From positions 1,702,053 to 1,766,052 of the forward strand of contig JAUZTG010000044.1 in NCBI GenBank assembly GCA_030734395.1: a stretch of DNA of 64,000 nt, given 5' to 3'. Source of the stretch: Sarocladium kiliense (lineage: Eukaryota > Ascomycota > Sordariomycetes > Hypocreales > Sarocladiaceae). Positions 58,623 to 64,000 of the stretch are shown here, one piece after another. The notes beneath the pieces are model-generated. The model saw nothing but the letters and a program-made list of their open reading frames with translations, was not told the origin of the DNA and made no database searches. The translations under genes were made by a program, and so were the position numbers. Position 1 is the first letter of the stretch. The number at the start of each line of letters is the position of its first letter.

Positions 58623-59600
58623 ATGTCTGACTTCGAAGACTTCCCGTACAGCCGCGAGGATGCTATTCGAGTCATACGAGACTATCAGTCGTTTCTGACA
58701 AGAATGTATCTCGACCCTGCCCGACGCATAGAGCCGCCTGAGGGTGGGTGGCCCCAGCTGGCAACTGACCTCACTCGACTGCGAACCCTTGGTAAAACAG
58801 ATGAAGTACTTCTTTTCATAGCGAATCTTCCTTGTATATCAGGCAATGAACCGGATCCATACAGCGACAGACCTCACTGCGCCGCAAGCCTCAAGTTGCA
58901 TGACTGGTCGCGCGTCCTTTCGCCTGATTCGGACCTACCACTCAGTGTGGAAAGAGCAGACCACAACCGAGGGATCACTGAGCAGATTGCACATGCCACG
59001 TGCTCTGAGCATACATTCGGGCTAATCTCCGGGAGTGAGGGCCACATCGAGACATGGTTACTGAACACGAAGCTCGGGGCCATTCAATGGGTGGAATGCG
59101 CAGGGCAATTACATTTCAAGACGCCTGCAGCCTATGTAGTTGCCCAGGAACTCGAAGGTGGTAACGCTGAAGGGGGCGGGGTCGACTCCGATCATACTAT
59201 CGAATCACTATCCGTGGGGGGTGATAGTGATGATCTACAAGATCAGACTTCTAGTGACGAGGCGGAAGGCGATGAAGACCTCGTCATGGACTAAGATGAC
59301 GAAGAAGACCCCAGGGCCTGCCGGTGGCCCATCCCTGTTTTCTTCGAGCTACTCAAGGACCAGTTCCGCTCACTGAACTGGATCCCAATCAGTGACAAGC
59401 GTGTGTTTGACGTTTGGTCGTCGCAAGTGAACCGTCGCAGAGATATGATTCTCGACGTACAGCCAATTTGGCGCAGGCATGGCTGGCCACAAGCAGAAGC
59501 TGAAGGCAATTTAGACAAGGCAGCATGCTTGAATGACATTCAGCAGCTCCTCCAGCAGAGGTATCCCGAGGTAGCAGATGGAGCTAATCAATACCCATGA
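58623..59600 (+). pseudogene. Copy B of the RDY family, with one in-frame stop
   Basis: Longest member: 326 codons in one uninterrupted frame except for a TAA at 59292-59294. The N-terminal part reads MSDFEDFPYSREDAIRVIRDY, with LYLD-type and PPEGGWPQLATDLTRLRTLG motifs. The middle has HTFGLISGSEGHIETWLL and IQWVECAGQLHF. An acidic stretch leads to the stop. After it, DDEEDPRACRWPIPVFFELL, FDVWSSQVNRRRDMI and CLNDIQQLLQQRYPEV continue to TGA at 59600. The TAA lies where CAA would be natural. Either a 223-residue truncated product is made or the gene is dead. Stop readthrough is a formal alternative. Family function unknown. Confidence 0.7.
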
Positions 59601-59769
59601 TAGGTAAACTAGAAAGCATGAATACTACCTTAATTAGTGGCTATGTTCAACTGTCCGGAACAAGTGCTGCGGAAGGCCCCCTCCTCGGCTCTGAACATAG
59701 AACAGCCCATCGCCGAACAAGCCCACTATGCGGCATCTATACACACTTCCCGCTTGCTTGACACATGCT

Positions 59770-61045
59770 GATATTGTAAATAGATTTGGTGTAGCATCTT
59801 CAGTCCCCTATTCATCCTGTTCTTGATATCGGGCTGGAAGCTTTCGGTGTTGGCCGTGCCATTAATGCAGGTCTAGGTACGTTCTCTATTACATTCTCTA
59901 GGGTGACAGCATGAGACTCGTAGTGAAATATATATGGCAGCGACCGGAGTGCAGACCATCAACTACCCATAGGACAAAGACAATGCGCCTCTCAGTGCAT
60001 TTGATTGGTGGATTCTGAAAACCTGCGGCGATACCTCCTTGGTACCTGATGAACTCAAGAAAGTCTTCGACACTCTGAACCAGGTGATTTCTGGTATCAG
60101 CTATAAGCAACCAAAAAACCTGAAGAAAGGAAGCGGCAAGAAAGGCCACGACGGGAATCCGGCTTCTAAAGACCGAAAGCCGCCTCCTAAGGCGGGAGTG
60201 CAGAAGCCAAAGAGGAAGAAGTGTAACGTCAAGAAGAGCCAGAGCACGACTCGCTTGGGCAAAGCAAAGAACACCTTGAGAATCCAGTCATGCTCAGGGG
60301 ACGTGACAAGGGCGACTGACACCATCGTTGTTGAAGCTACCTGGGGTGCAGGTGTCGTGCCCACGGCAGTGCCAATTACTAGGATATGCGACCACAATCT
60401 GGCTCCTCAGGCGTGTTACCATTACAGCTCTGCCATCGACGTCAACCCGCAGTGGAAGACGTTAGCCTGCCCTCACACCACCACAAGATATCGCTTGGAC
60501 GGTTCTAGAACTAAGACATGGCAAGCCCAGCATACCGCTGCGGGATAGCGGGTTAAGCCGACCCGGGTAGAGCAGGATTATGGTCGCGATAAGTATCCCC
60601 CTGCGCATCTGCAAGGCCCTAACGACGTGCCGTGTCTCAACAGTAGGATAGACGCTTCCGGACAGCTCAGTAGGTGGCTTCCGTCAAAGCATAACGCCAA
60701 AGCTGCGGGGCAGCGGGCGGCTGTCTATCTCGCACCTATCATGAAGGCCATGTCTGATGCCGAGATCCAGAGAACCTCAAATCAAATGGCAGAGCACCTG
60801 CGTTCGAGGTGAAAACTCACATCGCGATAGACACCATAGACGGTACTGTGCCCACAGACTCCTGTGTGGAGTTCAGCCTTGACCGAACGCACCAGGGGAG
60901 TGTCGGTGGGGATCACGGACTCTCGTTAAACACAGGTTGGCCGAGAGGAATTGCTGCTGCAGATCCTGGCTTTACGCTGCTGACATTTGACCCGTTCTAT
61001 AGGGGCATCCCGCCTCCTTACAACTATCGGCCGCCTTATATGTAG
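59770..61045 (+). pseudogene. Broken relic, possibly related to a chitinase-type C-terminal region
   Basis: A string of coding-like pieces on the plus strand in shifting frames, with stops. First LDIGLEAFGVGRAINAGLG, then APLSAFDWWILKTCGDTSL after a TAG, then a Lys-rich linker leading to AIDVNPQWKTLACPH and TRYRLDGSRTKTWQAQH. Stops follow, then YGRDKYPPAHL, LSRWLPSKHNAKAAGQ and, after a frameshift, DPGFTLLTFDPFYRG to a TAG at 61045. The RDxYPP and RFLPxxHNxxAGQ-like pattern recalls the non-catalytic C-terminal part of some large fungal chitinase-like secreted proteins. That is recollection only. No catalytic domain is visible. Confidence 0.5.
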
Positions 61046-61326
61046 GCAGCTAATGGCTTATAAGTATTACCGCAGGGAGGTTCAGAGCCGCTGAGAAGTA
61101 TAATTATTATGTAAAGGGTACTTTGTCTAGATGTTTTAGTGTCCATCGATTGCTATTAGAGATCTTGGATGTAAGGAATCTGAGGACTTCACTTTTTCCA
61201 TAGCGATTATGCTACGTTATATTTTTGCGGTGGCAGTCGACGTCTTTCCCATCATTAATATCGCGTTCAAGAAGAGCTTCTAATCGCTGGGTGAAGGAGA
61301 TGCCCAGTGAATGTTTCTATAATCTC

Positions 61327-61526
61327 TCAAGGATACTGGTCGATAACTTCCCCAACCTCGGGATAGTGCTCGCAAAGAAAGCGACGGATATTAGCTAAGC
61401 ACTCGGCCTTATTGAAACTTCCTGCAGCTTTGCCGCCGGCCACCGGTGAGCCAAGAAGCTGTAGTAGTCCCGCACAGCCCGAATCATCTCGGCGCTGGAG
61501 CATCTGACGTCCTCGAGCTCAGGCAT
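61327..61526 (-). pseudogene. Degenerate copy C of the RDY family (internally deleted)
   Basis: The N-terminus MPELEDVRCSSAEMIRAVRDYYSFL matches the start of copies A and B. About 30 codons on, the sequence jumps to the family C-terminus in another frame: GSFNKAECLANIRRFL ... HYPEVGEVIDQYP, then TGA at 61329. Copy B has NLDKAACLNDIQQLL ... RYPEVADGANQYP there. So about 250 central codons are missing and the two ends are out of frame. This gives independent evidence that both ends belong to one family. Confidence 0.65.
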
Positions 61527-62206
61527 CGTGCCGCTTAGGCGAGAAGACACGCAGGCAAGAAGGTAGATAGAGTCGAGGAGAAGAGTCAGGCACAGAGGTA
61601 ACAGCGAAGAAGAGAAGTCCAGACACAGACACATGGGATCAGCTGTAAGCGAGGTAGTGCTCAGCGGGTACCCTTCTCGGAATGGAACCAGCAGCTTCAA
61701 TCACGCGCTTGTAGTTGTAGCTAGCCACCAGCTCCGCTTGACGCCAGGGCAGAACTGGAATTGAGGCACTCGGCCGAGCCAAGGATTGACGTTCTGTTCT
61801 TATCCACCTTCACGCTCGCGCTGCTTCCCTTGTCTGCTGAAGGCCAGATTAGTATGCTCAACGGGCTGCTAACTTCACCGACCCATCCTCACAAAGAAAT
61901 CATACGCCGCAAGGGTCACAGTAACTTAGTGGTTCGTGGCCCGTCATCCTGTCCCATCTTGCAGTTGCCCTGTTTCTGTGGAGGACTGTCTAAACGGCCT
62001 TGCAGGACGATCGACACGCGATCATTTTCACGGGGCCTGAAACAATGGCCTTATTATTTGCACGGCTCTGGAACAGTAATCACCTTGAGAATGTTACAGA
62101 CGCAACTAATGGGATCTATAGAATGGGCCGGAATAGTTATCAATCGCATGAGACGTGCTTCTCGGACAGCTGTTGGTATCACATTCCAACATATCAAGCC
62201 CCGGAG
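61527..62206. other. Intergenic region, no gene seen
   Basis: Holds the 5' flank of copy C and the 3' flank of the H2A-like frame. A plus-strand open frame (61761-62495) overlaps the latter and shows no domain. Confidence 0.45.
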
Positions 62207-62872
62207 CTATGGTCTCCCCTCCCAAAAGACCGTAGAGTACTTCAACGAGCGAAAAGAGTCCCCGCCCGCATGGACAGCCAGGCGAAGGTCACTGGGAACG
62301 ATCCCAGTATGCCCATTGTCCCTAGCAACGTCGCTTGAAGCTTCTAGCGCATTTGCGATCGCAGCTACCATGACCCGGATTATTGCAGCGATGAGCCTAC
62401 CATCAAAGGTGATAGTAGAAGCCCCACCTTGTGATTTGCTGACAAGGAAGTCTTTGCTGCGAGATTGGACATCTTCAAAGTTGAGACCAAGGTAGCTTCC
62501 CTCGGAGACGAAGGTGTGATAGTCGTAGAAATCGTCTTCAGCCCACTCGCTTAGGTTGGCTGGGTCAGGGGCGACACACTTTGGGAAGAGTGCGTGGCCT
62601 ACTGCCGAAAGCTCTGTCCCATCGGGAAAGCTGAGATCGACAATAAGCTGTTCAAGATAGCTTAAGGCTAGCTCATTCATAAGGTCGACCAAGTGTGCTC
62701 TCCATTTTTCGGTGAAGGGCAGCTTATCACGTTTGCGCCTCAGAATCTCGACCCTATGCGGTGGCAGATTGGCGTACCGGGCTTCTTTCCATTGCAAAAT
62801 AAGAGGCACCTCGGGGCCATCGCTGCCAATCCGAAGAGCTTCGACATCGTTGGCCGTGAATATATGACGCAT
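62207..62872 (-). CDS. Unknown protein with a histone H2A-like C-terminus
   Basis: From the ATG at 62872 the frame gives 221 residues. The same frame stays open upstream to about 62970 without an ATG, so an upstream exon or a decayed start is likely. The C-terminal ~60 residues resemble the alpha2-L2-alpha3 part of histone H2A: AAIANALEASSDVARDNGHT, then GIVPSDLRLAVHAGGDSF, against H2A ...ELAGNAARDNKKT then RIIPRHLQLAIRNDEEL. The N-terminal part is helical and charged (RVEILRRKRDKLPF, HLVDLMNELALSYLEQL), with no basic histone tail. It is not a canonical histone and may be a diverged histone-fold protein or a pseudogene. Neighbours are decayed genes and a transposon. Confidence 0.5.
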   Translation of the reverse strand: MRHIFTANDVEALRIGSDGPEVPLILQWKEARYANLPPHRVEILRRKRDKLPFTEKWRAHLVDLMNELALSYLEQLIVDLSFPDGTELSAVGHALFPKCVAPDPANLSEWAEDDFYDYHTFVSEGSYLGLNFEDVQSRSKDFLVSKSQGGASTITFDGRLIAAIIRVMVAAIANALEASSDVARDNGHTGIVPSDLRLAVHAGGDSFRSLKYSTVFWEGRP

Positions 62873-63194
62873 CCAAAGCCCGTGTTTAGAAGGTTGCCTG
62901 TCACCGGGCAGCAGTGAGGCCCAGGTCTCGACCTGGGCTTTCGCCTTCGCATAGTCCACAAGCCCTACCGACTCATTTTCCTATCTTTACTCCTCTCATT
63001 TATTCTGCGTGTGGGATAAGTCTGGCCATCGCGCCAGTTTTCACAGCACCGAATCCCCAGGGGACGCTGCGATGCCGCAGCGGCCACGCATGTACCGCGC
63101 ACGGGGTTTTCATCCTATTTCATAAGGTTTTCCCCCGAGCTAACTACAGACAGAGGCACCGCCCACCCTATAGAGGGTCAGCGGAGTATAATAA

Positions 63195-63226
<32 letters not shown>

Positions 63227-63241
63227 AATATAAAAGTAATA
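62873..63241. other. Spacer with an (AAAT)n microsatellite
   Basis: 5' flank of the H2A-like frame, then AT-rich sequence. About eight AAAT units run from roughly 63195 to 63225, just outside the presumed transposon end. Confidence 0.5.
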
Positions 63242-63250
63242 ACGTGAACC

Positions 63251-63301
63251 ACAAGCGAGTGGCGCACACAAGCGAGTGGCGCACACAAGCGAGTGGCGCA
63301 C
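63251..63301. repeat. Three perfect tandem copies of a 17-base unit
   Basis: ACAAGCGAGTGGCGCAC is repeated exactly three times (63251-63267, 63268-63284, 63285-63301). The position just inside the presumed transposon end suggests subterminal transposase-binding repeats. Confidence 0.9.
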
Positions 63302-63365
63302 GTAAACAAACCTCCTGAACATCTTATAAGCAAAACCACCTGTAACGCATTTAAATTGTGTCTAA

Positions 63366-64000
63366 CTAAATGCTATTATCTTCTCTAAAAGTTATTAAAT
63401 CGACTTGGCAAGTTCTTGCATTATATCCTGTATTCCCGCACACTCCATAATGCCGTTTATTAATCTCGATCCTCGGCTTCCGACCTTGACTCTGCCGCCC
63501 TTCCTCCTTTATCTGCATATTTACCTTGTTCTAAGCCTGTGTATCTTGACCCTCAGCTAGGGTCATGCTCCCTCCTTGTCGGAGATGTGTTTTTCTAGCC
63601 CTGTAGCGACGGCTAAGCGTATTATTCTCTGCTCGAAGTAGACTAACCTTAGACTTAAGAAGAGTAAGCTAGTACATAATACCTCGTATACCTTTCGCAA
63701 ATTAGTTAATAGCTTGGATAATTAATGTTAGGGAGCTCCCTTGATGATGAGAGATTCGTTTTCTAATATAGTCGGTTTGTGAATCAGCCTCGATCGGATT
63801 GTTAGGCATCCGGGAGGTCCAAGGTTCAGGGAGCCTATAAGATGTCCCTAGGGGCGTTAGCGTCTTCAACTTCACATCTAGCTTTAAAAGAACAGCGTCT
63901 AGGCTATAAGGCATAATTCCAGCCCCTCTAAAGCCTCCCTGGATGTTTTTCTCCGTTATTACTACTTGAAAAGCCGCGAAAAACGCCGGGAAGAAATCCT
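63366..64000 (-). pseudogene. Transposase C-terminal region (CENP-B/DDE pogo family) with stop codons
   Basis: The minus-strand frame shows the C-terminal signature of fungal pogo transposases: AFQVVITEKNIQGGFRGAGI, MPYSLDAVLLKLDVKLKTLTP, NPIEADSQTDYIRKRI, then LRQGGSMTLAEGQD and a zinc-knuckle-like YGVCGNTGYNARTC. In-frame TAA and TAG codons interrupt it where CAA or CAG are expected (for example after IIQAIN, and after GIMY). The frame ends with TAG at 63366. It is not functional as it stands. The catalytic DDE part is outside the window. Confidence 0.8.

Larger units (their letters stand above)
63242..64000 (-). mobile_element. Fot1/pogo-type (Tc1-mariner) DNA transposon, RIP-damaged, cut by window end
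   Basis: The right end of the window is the 3' part of a fungal pogo-like element read on the minus strand. The likely element end is ACGTGAACC at 63242, next to a TA. Inside lie three 17-base repeats and then the decayed C-terminal part of the transposase. The sequence is AT-rich and TA-rich compared with the gene-bearing part, as expected after RIP. The other end lies beyond the window, so size and inverted repeats cannot be checked. Confidence 0.75.

Noticed and set aside
61761..62495. Plus-strand 244-codon frame
   Set aside because: Antisense to the H2A-like frame over its second half, and the first half shows no coding texture.
1..64000. CRISPR arrays, insertion sequences or bacterial operons
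   Set aside because: The window is eukaryotic. No regularly spaced repeats of CRISPR type were seen; the only tandem array is the 17-base triplet in the transposon.

Overview
The window is nuclear DNA from a filamentous ascomycete (Pezizomycotina). Genes carry short introns of about 50-100 bases with GT/AG ends. Several families are typical of these fungi: Zn(II)2Cys6 regulator, BYS1-type secreted protein, patatin-like lipase of the Tgl type, fungal opsin, GH18 chitinase with a chitin-binding module. Decayed genes carry in-frame TAA/TAG/TGA codons of the kind made by repeat-induced point mutation (RIP). I cannot fix the class. The opsin resembles the Dothideomycete Leptosphaeria pump, but that alone does not decide it.

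Layout. 0.5-21 kb is ordinary gene-rich sequence: a Myb/SANT protein, a sugar transporter, an alpha/beta hydrolase, the GPI-transamidase subunit PIG-S/Gpi17, a very-long-chain acyl-CoA synthetase/fatty acid transporter, a large Kelch-BTB protein and a 1-Cys peroxiredoxin. 22-31 kb holds an intron-bearing tRNA-Arg, a decayed gene, a patatin-like lipase, and a tandem pair of an FAD-dependent dehydrogenase and an APC-family permease. 31-42 kb holds a broken NmrA-like gene, a DHA1-type MFS exporter, a two-domain fasciclin protein, a DUF7053-like protein, a small membrane protein and a light-driven proton-pump-type rhodopsin. 44-53 kb holds a BYS1-like secreted protein, a regulator combining C2H2 and Zn2Cys6 fingers, a divergently transcribed NmrA/isoflavone-reductase-like enzyme, a secreted sorbosone/glucose dehydrogenase-like protein and a secreted chitinase whose chitin-binding module sits inside the catalytic domain.

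From about 53 kb to the right end the character changes. Only one ordinary gene is intact, a secreted M28 aminopeptidase. The rest is decayed: a stop-riddled relic at 55.9 kb, three degenerate members of one unnamed protein family (57.8, 58.6 and 61.3 kb), a broken relic at 59.8-61.0 kb, a peculiar reading frame whose C-terminus resembles the histone H2A fold (62.2 kb), and a RIP-damaged Fot1/pogo-type transposon running off the window edge. I read this as the margin of a repeat-affected accessory compartment.

Exon boundaries were worked out by eye from splice signals and continuity of conserved protein motifs. No homology search was run.
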